From the NCBI RefSeq assembly GCF_006716425.1, contig NZ_VFOZ01000003.1, positions 248,001 through 312,000 on the forward strand: a DNA stretch of 64,000 nucleotides, in the 5' to 3' direction. Below the pieces are notes generated by a model. It saw nothing but the letters and a program-made list of their open reading frames with translations. It was not told where the DNA came from and made no database searches. Within the stretch, counting starts at the first letter, position 1, and the number at the start of each line of letters is the position of its first letter. This DNA comes from Actinoallomurus bryophytorum. Its GTDB lineage: Bacteria; Actinomycetota; Actinomycetes; Streptosporangiales; Streptosporangiaceae. The position numbers and the translations under genes were made by a program. Below, piece by piece: positions 53,365 to 61,994 of the stretch.

Positions 53365-54099
53365 ATGGGGAAGCTTGACGGCAAGGTAGCGGTCATCACC
53401 GGCGGCACCACCGGCATGGCACTGGCCGGCGCGAAGCTGTTCGTCGACGAGGGAGCGCACGTCTTCATCACCGGCCGACGCCAGGACGCCCTGGACGAGG
53501 CCGTGAAGCAGATCGGCCGCAACGTCACCGGCGTCCAGGGCGACGCCGCCGACCTGGACGACCTGGACCGCCTGTACGACACCGTCAAGCGGGAGAAGGG
53601 AAGCCTCGACGTGCTGTGGGCCAGCGCCGGCGGGGGCGAGCCCGCTCCGCTCGGCGAGATCACCGAGGCCCAGTTCGACACCTGGTTCGGGCTCAACGCC
53701 CGCGGCACCCTGTTCACCGTCCAGAAGGCCCTCCCGCTCTTCAACGACGGCGGCTCCATCCTCATGACCGGTTCCAACGCCTCCCTCGGCGCCTTCCCCG
53801 GCTGGAGCGTCTACGCCGGCAGCAAGGCCGTCCAGCAGGCATGGGCCCGCATCTGGCTCAACGAGCTCAAGGACCGCCGCATCCGCGTCAATGTCCTGAC
53901 CCCCGGCCAGGTCGCCACCGCCAAGCAGGAAGAACTCTTCGACGAGGCCACCAAGCGCCAGTTCGAGTCCCTCATCCCCCGCGGCCAGATGGGCCGCCCC
54001 GACGAGATCGCCACCGCCGCCCTCTTCCTCGCCTCCGACGACTCCAGCTACGTCAACGGCATGGAACTCGTCGCCGACGGCGGCACCACCGCCATCTGA
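53365..54099 (+). CDS. SDR family oxidoreductase
   Basis: A 244-residue classical SDR: cofactor site VAVITGGTTGMALAGAKLF, active site Ser in ILMTGSNASLGAF and VYAGSKAVQQAW, C-terminal NGMELVADGGTTAI. All catalytic residues are present. ATG has GGGAG seven bases upstream. It is the first gene of an operon with the NADP-binding gene 33 bp downstream and divergent from the TetR gene. Such TetR/SDR units are usually induced by a small organic ligand. Confidence 0.92.
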   Translation: MGKLDGKVAVITGGTTGMALAGAKLFVDEGAHVFITGRRQDALDEAVKQIGRNVTGVQGDAADLDDLDRLYDTVKREKGSLDVLWASAGGGEPAPLGEITEAQFDTWFGLNARGTLFTVQKALPLFNDGGSILMTGSNASLGAFPGWSVYAGSKAVQQAWARIWLNELKDRRIRVNVLTPGQVATAKQEELFDEATKRQFESLIPRGQMGRPDEIATAALFLASDDSSYVNGMELVADGGTTAI

Positions 54100-54132
54100 A
54101 CCGAACGACACGCAACCAGGGCAGGACATCTC

Positions 54133-54756
54133 ATGAGCAGCATCAGCATCATCGGCACCGGGAACATGGCCCGCACCATCGGCACGCGGGCGGTAGCGGG
54201 CGGCAACACCGTCGAGGTCATGGGCCGTGATCAGTCCAAGGCCGCTGACCTGGCCAAGGCTCTCGGCGGCGGCGCCACGATGGGGGAATGGGGCACCGCC
54301 CCGGCAGGGGACATCGTCATCATGGCTCTGTTGTACGACGGTGTCGTGCCGGTCGTCGCCCAGTACGGAGACGCTCTGGCGGGCAAGGTCATCGTCGACA
54401 TCAGCAATCCCTTCAATTCCACGTTCGACGGGCTGGCCCACCGCGAGGAGACCTCCATCGCGCAGGAGGTCGCCAAGGCGGCCCCTGCGAGCGCCGGCGT
54501 GGTGAAGGCGTTCAACACCGTCTTCCGCCAGGTCCTGGAGAAGGGCCGGCCCGACATCTTCATCGCCGGCGACAGCGAGCAGGCCAAGGCACGTGTGGAA
54601 ACGTTCATCAAGAGCCTCGGGCTGCGCCCGCTGGACGTCGGCGGCCTGACGATGGCGCACTGGCTGGAGGGAGCGGGCCTGGTCGCGGTCGGCCTCGCCA
54701 ACCACGGGGTGGGGAACCTGGACTTCGCCCTCAGCATCACCGAACTTCCCGCCTGA
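54133..54756 (+). CDS. NAD(P)-binding reductase, F420-dependent NADP reductase-like
   Basis: A 207-residue Rossmann protein similar to NADPH:F420 oxidoreductase. It has SISIIGTGNMARTIGTRAVA at the start, the ribose-phosphate part EVMGRDQSKAADLA, VIVDISNPFN, VKAFNTVFRQ and LRPLDVGGLTMAHWLEGAGL. Some homologues only bind NADP and regulate. ATG has CAGGACATCTC upstream, a moderate ribosome site. It is probably cotranscribed with the SDR. The convergent esterase pseudogene begins downstream with no clear hairpin. Confidence 0.87.
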   Translation: MSSISIIGTGNMARTIGTRAVAGGNTVEVMGRDQSKAADLAKALGGGATMGEWGTAPAGDIVIMALLYDGVVPVVAQYGDALAGKVIVDISNPFNSTFDGLAHREETSIAQEVAKAAPASAGVVKAFNTVFRQVLEKGRPDIFIAGDSEQAKARVETFIKSLGLRPLDVGGLTMAHWLEGAGLVAVGLANHGVGNLDFALSITELPA

Positions 54757-54812
54757 GCAAAGCGCTCAAGTCCCGCCTCCGCGACGTGCCCGTACTCTCG
54801 GCCGCCCGGCGC

Positions 54813-55656
54813 CTACGCGAAGTGCCTGACGTGGGGGAATGAGGGCCGGCCCGGTGAACCGGTGTGGACGAAGCCCGTCCAGGCGCGCTGCACCTCTTCC
54901 ACCAGCCGCGCGGGGAACGGGCACGGTCCGCAGCCGCTCCGCCTCGCCGGCGCCCAGGCCGAGGACGTCCAGCAGGCGGCGGCCGATCCCGGCCGCCTCT
55001 CGCGGGTCGTACGGCGGGACCCCGGTCGGTGTGCTCTGCAGGATGACCTGCTGGAACAGGTCGCGACCCGCGGGGTGTCCCGACAGCGCGAGGGCGGACA
55101 GCGCTCCGGCGGACTGACCGGCGAGCGTGACGCGCTCCGGGTCACCGCCGAACGCGGCGATGTTCGCCCGTACCCAGTCCAGCGCGGCGATCTGGTCGAG
55201 CAGGCCGAGGTTGGCCGGGGCGAAGTCCGGCGACAGGTCCAGGTATCCCAGGGCGCCCAGCCGGTAGTTGACCGTGACGACGACCAGCCGCCCGCGCTCG
55301 GCCAGCAGGGCGCCGTCGTACCAGGCCTCCGCGCCCGAACCGCTGGTGAAGGCGCCGCCGTGCAGCCAGACCAGCACCGGCAGGCCGGTCCCGCCCGGAG
55401 TCCAGACGTTCAGTGACAGGCAGTCCTCGTCCTGGTCGAGGTCGCTGCCGGGCCCCATGACCCCTTCCAGCCGGGAGGGCGGCTGCGGCGCCGCCGGGCC
55501 CATGCGGACGGCGTCCCGCACGCCTTCCCAGGTGGGGACGGGTCGTGGCGCGGCGAACCGTTCGGCGCCGGCGTACGGGATGCCACGGAACGCCGTCACC
55601 GTGCCGGTGGAGACACCGCGCAGCGCTCCGGCGGGCGCGTGAACCATGTCGCTCAT
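54813..55656 (-). pseudogene. type B carboxylesterase, internally deleted and frameshifted
   Basis: The first 230 residues are a good type B carboxylesterase: FRGIPYAGAERF, EDCLSLNVWTPGG, LVWLHGGAFTSGSG, and the nucleophile elbow LAGQSAGALSALAL. Homology then stops at LRTVPVP. A different frame continues as VEEVQRAWTGFVHTGSPGRP with stop near 54815, matching the far C-terminus of the family. The middle, about 150-200 residues with the catalytic Glu and His, is missing. The in-frame product (296 residues, with an Arg-rich end) should be inactive. Confidence 0.7.
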
Positions 55657-55691
55657 CTGTCAGCCCTCCAGGAAAGGTGGCTCCGGGCCCG

Positions 55692-56861
55692 TCATGGGCT
55701 CGCGGTCGGGGCCGGGCCGGGCTGGGCGCGCAGCTCGGCGGTGACCGCCCGCTCGCGCTGGCCGTCGGCGTCGGCGCGGGCCGCGGCGCGTTCGCGTTCG
55801 AGGTCTTTGGTACGTGCCTGTTCGGCGCGCAGAGCGAGGCGTGCCTCCTCAAGCTCGTGGCGTAGCCGTTCGGCGGACTCGCGTGCGCCGGCGGTCTCGC
55901 CGCGGAGGCGTTCGGTCTCGGCCTGGGCGGTGTCGCGGGCGGCGACCGCCGAGGCGCGCTCGGCGTCGGCGGCGCCGGCGCGTGCTTCGGCGCGGTCGCG
56001 GGCGGCCTCGGCCGCCTCCGCGCGTGCCTGCGCGGCCGACTCGGCGCGTTCGGCCTTCGCCATGGCCGCCCGCGCCTCGGTCAGGGACTCGCGGGCGTGC
56101 TCGGCCTCGCGTACGGCGCGTTCCGCGTCGCGTCCGGCCTGCTCGGCGGCGCGTTCGGCGTCGGCTGCGGCGCGGCGTGCCGCCTCGGCCTCGTTCGTGG
56201 CGCGCGTGACCTCCGCCGCGGCGGACGCGATCTGCTCGGCCGCGCGCCGCTCGGCCTCGGCCGTCCGCGCCTCGGCCTGCGCCGTCGCCTGTTCGATGGC
56301 GCGTTCGGCGTCCGCCTCGGCCTGGCGGACCAGACGCCCTGCCTCGGAACGTACCCGCTCCGCCTCGCCGGTCGCCTGCTCGGCCTCGGCCTGCGCGGCG
56401 GACCGTTCGGCCTCGGCGTGCAGTGCCCGCCGCTCGGCCTCCTGGGCGCGTTCGTCGGCCTGGTCGGCCTCGGCGCGTGCGTGTTCGGCGTGTTCGGCGG
56501 CCTGCTCGCTGCCGGCGATGGCGGCGGCGACGCGTGTCTGCGCCTCGGCGCGTTCGGCGCTCAGCCGTGCCTCCACACCGCGCGGGGACAGCTCGGCGTC
56601 CAGCGCGGAGGCGAGTGGCGCGATCGCCGCGGCGAGACCCTGCTCCATCCGCTCGTACAGGTCCTCGGCCCTGGCGAGGGCACCTTCCAGCCCGGGTACG
56701 GTGCGGCGGAGCTCACGGTCACGCTTGGCCCGGACCTGGCAGTCTCGGTCCAGGCAGTACGCGCGTGGCCGCCCGCGCCCGGATCGCTGGGGTACCGGCC
56801 GCCCGCAGTAGCGGCACGGCCGCTCGGCCTCGTCGGTCTCCTGCCGGGTATCGCTGGTCAT
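55692..56861 (-). CDS. zinc-finger and long coiled-coil protein
   Basis: A 389-residue protein. Residues 16-45 form a small zinc finger (CRYCGRPVPQRSGRGR, then Tyr-Cys-Leu-Asp-Arg-Asp-Cys). Residues about 90-375 are almost pure Ala/Glu/Arg heptads (ADERAQEAERRALHAEAERS), predicted to be one long coiled coil; a Pro-rich tail closes it. It recalls KfrA-like plasmid proteins, DUF-type replication accessory proteins and kinetochore-like scaffolds, but I cannot assign a family. The finger suggests nucleic-acid contact. A tyrosine recombinase gene lies 1.1 kb away; a hydrolase gene intervenes. Confidence 0.8.
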   Translation of the reverse strand: MTSDTRQETDEAERPCRYCGRPVPQRSGRGRPRAYCLDRDCQVRAKRDRELRRTVPGLEGALARAEDLYERMEQGLAAAIAPLASALDAELSPRGVEARLSAERAEAQTRVAAAIAGSEQAAEHAEHARAEADQADERAQEAERRALHAEAERSAAQAEAEQATGEAERVRSEAGRLVRQAEADAERAIEQATAQAEARTAEAERRAAEQIASAAAEVTRATNEAEAARRAAADAERAAEQAGRDAERAVREAEHARESLTEARAAMAKAERAESAAQARAEAAEAARDRAEARAGAADAERASAVAARDTAQAETERLRGETAGARESAERLRHELEEARLALRAEQARTKDLERERAAARADADGQRERAVTAELRAQPGPAPTASP

Positions 56862-56916
56862 GGCCTCTCACATGTCGGGTCGGGTCGGCGGGGACGCGCA
56901 GCGGGCGGGTCCGTGC

Positions 56917-57816
56917 TCACCGCGCCTCCAGGAAGTCCTCGATGGCGGCCCGCAGCAGGCCGGGTGCCTCCAGGTGAACGTCGTGCCCGGCCCCGGGGAT
57001 GTGCGCCATCACCGTGTCCGGGCGGGTGCGCCTCATCTCATCCGCGTCCACTGACGGGATGATCCCGGACTCGGCCAGGACCACGAGCGTCGGACACGCC
57101 ACCTGCTCCCATTCGCGCCAGAACGAACGCGGGGAGGCGTCGGTCAGGGACCGGACCATGAGGGCGGGGTCGAACCGCGGCCACCAGCCGTCCTCGCGTT
57201 CCTCCAGGCCGGCCGCCCATCCGGCGCCTGCCGCGCCGCCGCCGAAGAACCGGGCCGCCGCGGCGGGGGAGGGGAAGGGCACCGGCCATGAGGCGAGCCA
57301 GCGTTCGACCCCCGCCACGCCGCCGGCGTCGGGCAGGCCGGGACTCGCCTCGACCATCACCAGCGCGCGTACGAGATCGGGCCGCGCCGCGGCCACGAGC
57401 ATCGCGGTGTGCCCGCCCAGCGACTGCCCGACCAGGACCACCGGCTCGGGCCCGCCGTCGTCGGTGTTCCGGCATGCCGTGTGGCCGGTCCGGGCCTCCG
57501 TGGGTCGTGGTTCGGGGTGCCCGTGCATGCTGCTGCCATGGCCGGCCCGGTCACCGTACGGAACTTCGATGACGGCGATGACGTCCGCGACGTAGGCGGC
57601 GCGGGAGACGTCGGCGGGGTGGCGTTCGCTCGCGCCCTGACCGCGCTGGTCGACGGCGATGACCCGGTGGCGCTCGCTCATCCACGCGGCCGTGGCGTCC
57701 CACTCGCCGGAGTGGCCGGCCAGGCCGTGGAGCAGCACCACCGGCCGTCCCGTTCCGCTGTGGTCGTGGACGGCCAGGCGTACGCCGCCGCTGAGGACGG
57801 TGCGCTCAACCGCCAC
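56917..57816 (-). CDS. alpha/beta hydrolase
   Basis: A 299-residue alpha/beta hydrolase: VVLLHGLAGHSGEWDATAAW, DQRGQGASERHPADVS, nucleophile elbow LVGQSLGGHTAML, late acidic strand LVVLAESGIIPSVD and His in PGAGHDVHLEAP. An insertion of about 35 residues without family similarity (from GDRAGHGSS to NTDDGGPEP) lies between the third strand and the nucleophile. It may be a loop or a recent in-frame insertion. It is divergent from the recombinase gene across an AT-rich gap. Confidence 0.85.
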   Translation of the reverse strand: MAVERTVLSGGVRLAVHDHSGTGRPVVLLHGLAGHSGEWDATAAWMSERHRVIAVDQRGQGASERHPADVSRAAYVADVIAVIEVPYGDRAGHGSSMHGHPEPRPTEARTGHTACRNTDDGGPEPVVLVGQSLGGHTAMLVAAARPDLVRALVMVEASPGLPDAGGVAGVERWLASWPVPFPSPAAAARFFGGGAAGAGWAAGLEEREDGWWPRFDPALMVRSLTDASPRSFWREWEQVACPTLVVLAESGIIPSVDADEMRRTRPDTVMAHIPGAGHDVHLEAPGLLRAAIEDFLEAR

Positions 57817-57876
57817 GGAGGCCCTTTCTCTCGGAGTTCGTCGTGCGCTCGCAGGCTAGCATTTTCTGATTTTCTG

Positions 57877-57948
57877 TTTCTGGAAAATAACAACTCCAGA
57901 AAAATGATGGTGAGTAACTCACGAGAATGTAGATTCCCGCAAGTTACT
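57877..57948. repeat. AT-rich block with three nested inverted repeats upstream of the recombinase
   Basis: TTTCTGGA (57877-57884) pairs with TCCAGAAA (57895-57902). GTGAGTAACTCAC (57910-57922) is a perfect palindrome. AGTAACT (57913-57919) is inversely repeated as AGTTACT (57942-57948), 22 bp apart. The block is far more AT-rich than its surroundings and lies directly before the recombinase gene. It could hold the recombinase binding sites, an attachment core or just promoters. Confidence 0.5.
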
Positions 57949-57965
57949 TCGCTAGGATCGGCCCG

Positions 57966-59057
57966 GTGACGACGCATGCGGGGGAGTTGTCCCCGGGCCG
58001 TGAACCGGTGGCGAGGAAGGGCGGCGCCTCGGCCGCCGCGCCGGCGGTGACCGGCCGCACGGCCGGTGGGGAGCGAGCGGTCGACGGCTGGGGCGGTCCT
58101 GAGACGCCGCTGCTCTATGACCCCGAGCGTGACCCGTACCGCGTCTACCTGGACCGGCTCGACAGTGCCGGCTCGCGCCGGACGATGCGGGGATGCCTGG
58201 ACCGGATCGCGCGGATCATCGCGATGGACGCTTCGGTGACCGGGGCCGGGCGGCCGTGGTGGCTGCTGCGTTATGAGCACACGACACGGATCCGCGCCGA
58301 GCTGCGCAACCGTACCGGTGAGAACGGCGGCCCGGCGTACTCACCGGCGTCGGTCAACAAGCATCTGGTGGCGTTGCGGCAGGTGCTGCGCGAGTGCTGG
58401 CGGCTGGGCCTGATGAGCGCCGAGGACTACCAGCGGGCCGCGGACCTTCAGTCGGTGGAGGGATCGCGGCTCCCCCGGGGCCACCACCTTCCCGGCGAAG
58501 CGCTGGGCGCGGTCCTGGCCGTGTGCGCGGCGGACACCTCACCGGCGGGTGCGCGTGACGGCGCGCTGCTGGCCGTCCTGTACACCACGGGCGCGCGCCG
58601 CGCCGAGATCGCCGGCCTGGCACTGGCGGACTACGACCCGTCCGAACGGTCCCTGCGCGTGCGCGGCAAGCGCGGCAAGGAACGCCTCGTCTACGTGACG
58701 GTCGAGGCGGCGGCGCGCCTGGACGCCTGGATCGCGGTACGCGGCCGTACGCCAGGGGCGCTGTTCCCGCCGATCAGCAGGGGCGGCCGGTGCCGGGGCA
58801 CGGACGGGCGGCTCGCCCACCCGACGGGCCAGGCGATCGCCGGGATCCTGACGCGCCGGCTCGAACAGGCGGAGGTCGCCCCGCACACGCCCCATGACTT
58901 TCGCCGCACGTTCATCGGCGAGCTGCTCGACGCGGGCGTCGACCTGGCCACCGCCCAGCAACTGGCCGGGCACGCCTCCCCGGCCACCACGGCACGCTAT
59001 GACCGGCGTCCCCAGCGCCGCCGCCGCGAGGCCGTCGACCGCCTCCGCCTGCCCTGA
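57966..59057 (+). CDS. tyrosine recombinase/integrase
   Basis: A 363-residue site-specific recombinase. Residues about 45-150 are the SAM-like core-binding domain (RDPYRVYLDRLDSAGSRRTM). The catalytic domain shows Arg in TTGARRAEIAGLALADYD, Lys in GKRGKERLVYV, His-x-x-Arg in HTPHDFRRTFIGELL, His in QQLAGHASPATT and the nucleophile Tyr in ARYDRR. All catalytic residues are present. GTG at 57966 is the start. No excisionase, attachment-site duplication or tRNA is visible, so it may be a stand-alone invertase or resolvase-like enzyme rather than an island integrase. Confidence 0.9.
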   Translation: MTTHAGELSPGREPVARKGGASAAAPAVTGRTAGGERAVDGWGGPETPLLYDPERDPYRVYLDRLDSAGSRRTMRGCLDRIARIIAMDASVTGAGRPWWLLRYEHTTRIRAELRNRTGENGGPAYSPASVNKHLVALRQVLRECWRLGLMSAEDYQRAADLQSVEGSRLPRGHHLPGEALGAVLAVCAADTSPAGARDGALLAVLYTTGARRAEIAGLALADYDPSERSLRVRGKRGKERLVYVTVEAAARLDAWIAVRGRTPGALFPPISRGGRCRGTDGRLAHPTGQAIAGILTRRLEQAEVAPHTPHDFRRTFIGELLDAGVDLATAQQLAGHASPATTARYDRRPQRRRREAVDRLRLP

Positions 59058-59169
59058 CCCGGACGCCTCGAGCCTGCGCGGGGTACGGGTCAAGGCAGGC
59101 GGCTCGGACCCCGTTCTCGCTCGCCCCAGGACACCGAACCAGACCGCCAGGGCGCCCTCGAGCCGGCGC

Positions 59170-59757
59170 TCACGGCTGCCGTTGGGAAAGACCGGCGAGC
59201 AACAGGTTCGCGAGTCTCTGGGTCGCGGCGGCCGCCTTCTCGGCCGGAAGGGCACGGAACGAGGCGATCGCCAGCAGACCGACCCGTACGTCCTCGACGG
59301 ACACGCCATCACGGACGGCGCCGGCGCTGCGGGCGCGTTCGACGAGACGCGCCAGCGCGCCGGCGTGCGCGCGGCGCTGTTCGGCGAACGGCGCCCCCGC
59401 AGCATGAGAACCGAGCAGTGCCTCGTTCAGCCCCCGGTCGCTGACCTGGCGCTCGGCGAACCGGCGGATGGTTCCGCTCAGCGCGCGCCACGGATCGGGG
59501 TCGGCCAGAGCGGCCCGCATCTCCGCGCCGCACAGTGTCACCTGCTCGACGAGGACGGCGGAGATCAGGTCCGAACGCGACGGGAAGTGCCGGTAGACGG
59601 TCGCGACGCCCAGACCGGCGCGCCGCGCGATCTCACGTACCGGCAGGTCCAGCCCTTCCGCGGCGAACGCGGCTCGCGCGACCGCGACGATCTGCCCGCG
59701 GTCGCGCTTCGCGTCCGTCCGGGGTTTTCGAGTCAATACCGCCCGCGCACCTCTCAC
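59170..59757 (-). CDS. TetR family transcriptional regulator
   Basis: A 195-residue TetR protein: RGQIVAVARAAFAAEGLDLP, VREIARRAGLGVATVYRHFP, then a helical ligand domain with VEDVRVGLLAIASFRALPAE. It is divergent from the quinone-oxidoreductase-like gene, and a clear palindrome lies between them. That arrangement is very common in actinobacteria and implies the repressor controls the oxidoreductase and itself. Confidence 0.9.
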   Translation of the reverse strand: MRGARAVLTRKPRTDAKRDRGQIVAVARAAFAAEGLDLPVREIARRAGLGVATVYRHFPSRSDLISAVLVEQVTLCGAEMRAALADPDPWRALSGTIRRFAERQVSDRGLNEALLGSHAAGAPFAEQRRAHAGALARLVERARSAGAVRDGVSVEDVRVGLLAIASFRALPAEKAAAATQRLANLLLAGLSQRQP

Positions 59758-59764
59758 TTACCGC

Positions 59765-59794
59765 GATCCGGAACAAGTGTTCCTTTTCCGGATC
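59765..59794. promoter_or_regulatory. palindromic operator between TetR and oxidoreductase genes
   Basis: GATCCGGAA (59765-59773) and TTCCGGATC (59786-59794) are perfect 9-bp arms. Inside them GGAACAAGTGTTCC (59770-59783) is a second, overlapping palindrome with 6-bp arms. The position in the 75-bp divergent gap fits a TetR operator. Confidence 0.65.
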
Positions 59795-59832
59795 TAGCGT
59801 AGTGCGCGCTCACGTCGTCCAGTCCCCGGCAG

Positions 59833-60783
59833 GTGATCGTGTACGCGGTCCAGTTCGACCGGTTCGGCCCGCCCGGGGTGCTCACCGTCGGCCCGTTCCC
59901 CGAGCCGCACGCGGGCCCCGGACAGGTACGGATCAGGGTCAGGGCCGCCGGAGTCTCACCCGTCGATGCCGCGCTGCGCGCGGGCCTGACCCCCGCGAGC
60001 CAGAGGATCACGTTGCCGCACGTCCCGGGAGTGGACGCCTCCGGAGTGATCGACGAGGTCGGCGAAGGCGTCACCGGCGCCGCCATCGGGGACGAGGTGT
60101 TCGGCGCGGTCGACGTCGCGCGGCTGGGCGGCGCGAGCGCCGAGTTCGCCGTCCTGCGGTTCTGGGCCGCAAAGCCGCCGGCGCTGTCCTGGGAGGAGGC
60201 CGGGGCGGCGGGCACGAGCGTCGAGACGGCGACGCGGGCACTCGACGCGCTCGGCGTGCGCGCCGGGACGGTCCTGCTGGCCGCCGTCGTCGCGGGCGGG
60301 GTCGGCAACGCCTGCGTGCAACTGACGGTCGCCCGCGGTGCGCGCGTGATCGGTACGGGCCGGCCGGAGAGTCACGGCTTCATCGACCGGCTCGGGGCGA
60401 CTCCCGTCACCTATGGGCCGGGACTGCCCGGAAGGGTAGGTGGGTTGGGGCGGGTCGACCGCGCGCTGGACGTGGCCGGTGCGGGTTCGCTGCCCGAGCT
60501 CGTCGCGATCGCCGGGACGCCGGCGTCGGTCCTGACCCTCGCGGACTTCGCCGGGCCGGAGCTGGGAGTGCGCCTGTCGCTGGGCGAGCTCGGCGGCGAA
60601 CCGGACGGACGTCACGGTCTCGCCGCCGCGGCCGCACTCGCGGGGGAGGGCCGCTTCCGCGTTCCGCTGCGGGAGGTGTTCCCCATGACCCGAGCGGCCG
60701 AGGCTCACGCGCTCGCCGCGCACGGACCTCGCCAGGGCAAGATCGCCCTCACCGCTCTCCCGGATAGCGGTGATCACCGCTGA
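59833..60783 (+). CDS. NADP-dependent oxidoreductase, quinone reductase-like MDR
   Basis: A 316-residue zinc-free medium-chain reductase: VQFDRFGPPGVLTVGPFPEP, then HVPGVDASGVIDEVGEGVTG, GDEVFGAVDVARLGGASAEF, the nucleotide site AGGVGNACVQLTVARGA and the end FPMTRAAEAHALAAHGPRQG. It would reduce quinones or enones with NADPH. GTG at 59833 is the only start that keeps the first strand. It is probably repressed by the divergent TetR protein. Confidence 0.9.
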   Translation: MIVYAVQFDRFGPPGVLTVGPFPEPHAGPGQVRIRVRAAGVSPVDAALRAGLTPASQRITLPHVPGVDASGVIDEVGEGVTGAAIGDEVFGAVDVARLGGASAEFAVLRFWAAKPPALSWEEAGAAGTSVETATRALDALGVRAGTVLLAAVVAGGVGNACVQLTVARGARVIGTGRPESHGFIDRLGATPVTYGPGLPGRVGGLGRVDRALDVAGAGSLPELVAIAGTPASVLTLADFAGPELGVRLSLGELGGEPDGRHGLAAAAALAGEGRFRVPLREVFPMTRAAEAHALAAHGPRQGKIALTALPDSGDHR

Positions 60784-60827
60784 GGGCAGCGGCCGGATGC
60801 CGGCCTCTGCTCGCCCGCACACACATC

Positions 60828-61215
60828 ACAGGTGTACTCGGCCCGCTCGTCTGACAGGCGGCCTCGGCCGGTGATCAGGCACAGATCCGCGGCCTCGGGC
60901 GTGCGGGCCGGGGGGCGCCGGTCGGCGAGGAACAGCGGCCCGTGCGTACGGCCCGCGATCAGGCGTGGCAGCAGGCGTGCGGTGCCGGACTGCCAGTGCA
61001 CCCCACCGCAGGATGTCGCCCTTGGCGGTGATCCGACCGCGTTTGTTCTCCAGGTCCAGGTCCTCGATGTCGAGCGCGAGGATGGAATCGGCGCGGGCCG
61101 CGGACTCATACAGCAGCGTCCACAGCGTCTTCTCCCGCAGGGATAGGGGCTTGAGCAACAACCACTCGGCCAGTGGCGTTAGCGAGCCGGCGCGGGCGTG
61201 CCAACGGAGTACTCC
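60828..61215 (-). pseudogene. tyrosine integrase fragment with frameshift
   Basis: From about 61182 one frame reads LTPLAEWLLLKPLSLREKTL, WTLLYESAARADSILALDIE, DLDLENKRGRITAKG, the middle of an actinobacterial tyrosine recombinase with the catalytic Arg region in ESAARAD. Near 61005 it shifts and continues as HWQSGTARLLPRLIAGRTHG and FLADRRPPARTPEAADLCL, ending after DERAEYTC. The His-x-x-Arg, His and Tyr of the active site are missing, as is the N-terminal domain. It is a decayed fragment, unrelated in detail to the intact recombinase at 57966. Confidence 0.65.
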
Positions 61216-61244
61216 GCGGTGGACATGCCTTGATCGGCGGGGAC

Positions 61245-61391
61245 GTCCCCATGATCTCCGTAGTCGGAGCGTCTTCGGTGTCCGAGCTCGTCGAGAGCCT
61301 CGAAGCGGTCGACCTCGACTTGACCGCAGACCAGCGTGCCCGTCTGGCCAGGCGGCTGGAACCCTGGGAACCGTGCCGACTCGGGGCTTGA
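61245..61391 (+). pseudogene. aldo/keto reductase C-terminal remnant
   Basis: The frame reads PMISVVGASSVSELVESLEA then VDLDLTADQRARLARR and stops at 61391. This matches the last 40 or so residues of aldo/keto reductases, where the block Val-Gly-Ala-x-x-Val-x-x-Leu binds NADPH. The barrel is missing. It faces the integrase fragment across about 30 bp, as expected where two pieces were joined by deletion. Confidence 0.5.
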
Positions 61392-61479
61392 GCGGCATCC
61401 GGGGGTGACGGGCTGTCCTTTGACGCCGTTGCCCTGGTGAACCGGCCGAGCAACGGCGACGTGCCGCCGCTCAGCCCGT

Positions 61480-61983
61480 TCAGATGTCGCGGTTCTTGAC
61501 CGCATGCAGCAGGGTGTACATCGCGTCGTCCAGTTGGTGCTGCTGCCGTTGGGACAGCCCGGACAGCAGCGCGGCCTCGTTGGCGGCATGGTTACTCATG
61601 GCCGCGTCGACGGTCGCCATGCCCTTGTCGGTGAGGGTCACCAGGAAGCTGCGGCGGTCCTCGGGGTCCAACCGCCGGTGGATCAGGCCGGCCCGGTCGA
61701 GCCGGTCGAGGCGGTTGGTCATCCCTGCCCGTGACAGCATCAGTTGCTCAGACAGCCCCGACGGGGTCACCACGTAGGGCGGCCCGGACCGGCGGATCGC
61801 GGCCAGCACGTCGAACTCTCCGTTTCGCAGGCCGTGGCGGGCGAAAACCTCGTCAAAGGAACGGTTCATGATCGCGGCGAACCTCGTCACCCGCGCCAGG
61901 ACCTCGACCGGCCACAAGTCCAGGTCAGACCGCTCCCGCCGCCACTGCTCGATCACCTTGTCGACCTCATCACTCTCACGCAT
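61480..61983 (-). CDS. MarR family transcriptional regulator
   Basis: A 167-residue winged-helix regulator: GEFDVLAAIRRSGPPYVVTP, SGLSEQLMLSRAGMTNRLDR, LDRAGLIHRRLDPEDRRSFL, the full MarR HTH and wing. The dimer helices at both ends are present. It is divergent from the DHFR-like gene with an 89-bp gap that carries three ACTAT/ATAGT half-sites over a promoter, so it should repress that gene until a ligand binds. Confidence 0.92.
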   Translation of the reverse strand: MRESDEVDKVIEQWRRERSDLDLWPVEVLARVTRFAAIMNRSFDEVFARHGLRNGEFDVLAAIRRSGPPYVVTPSGLSEQLMLSRAGMTNRLDRLDRAGLIHRRLDPEDRRSFLVTLTDKGMATVDAAMSNHAANEAALLSGLSQRQQHQLDDAMYTLLHAVKNRDI

Positions 61984-61994
61984 GCCGCCATCAT

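Noticed and set aside
55639-56811. A 390-codon plus-strand frame, Ala/Ser/Arg-rich, across the coiled-coil gene
   Set aside because: It is the complement of the repetitive Ala/Glu/Arg codons; the low-complexity sequence arises from the coiled coil on the minus strand, which has a zinc finger and a sensible start.
57966-59057. An integrated genomic island driven by the tyrosine recombinase
   Set aside because: No tRNA, direct-repeat attachment sites, excisionase or replication genes were found within the window, so borders cannot be drawn.
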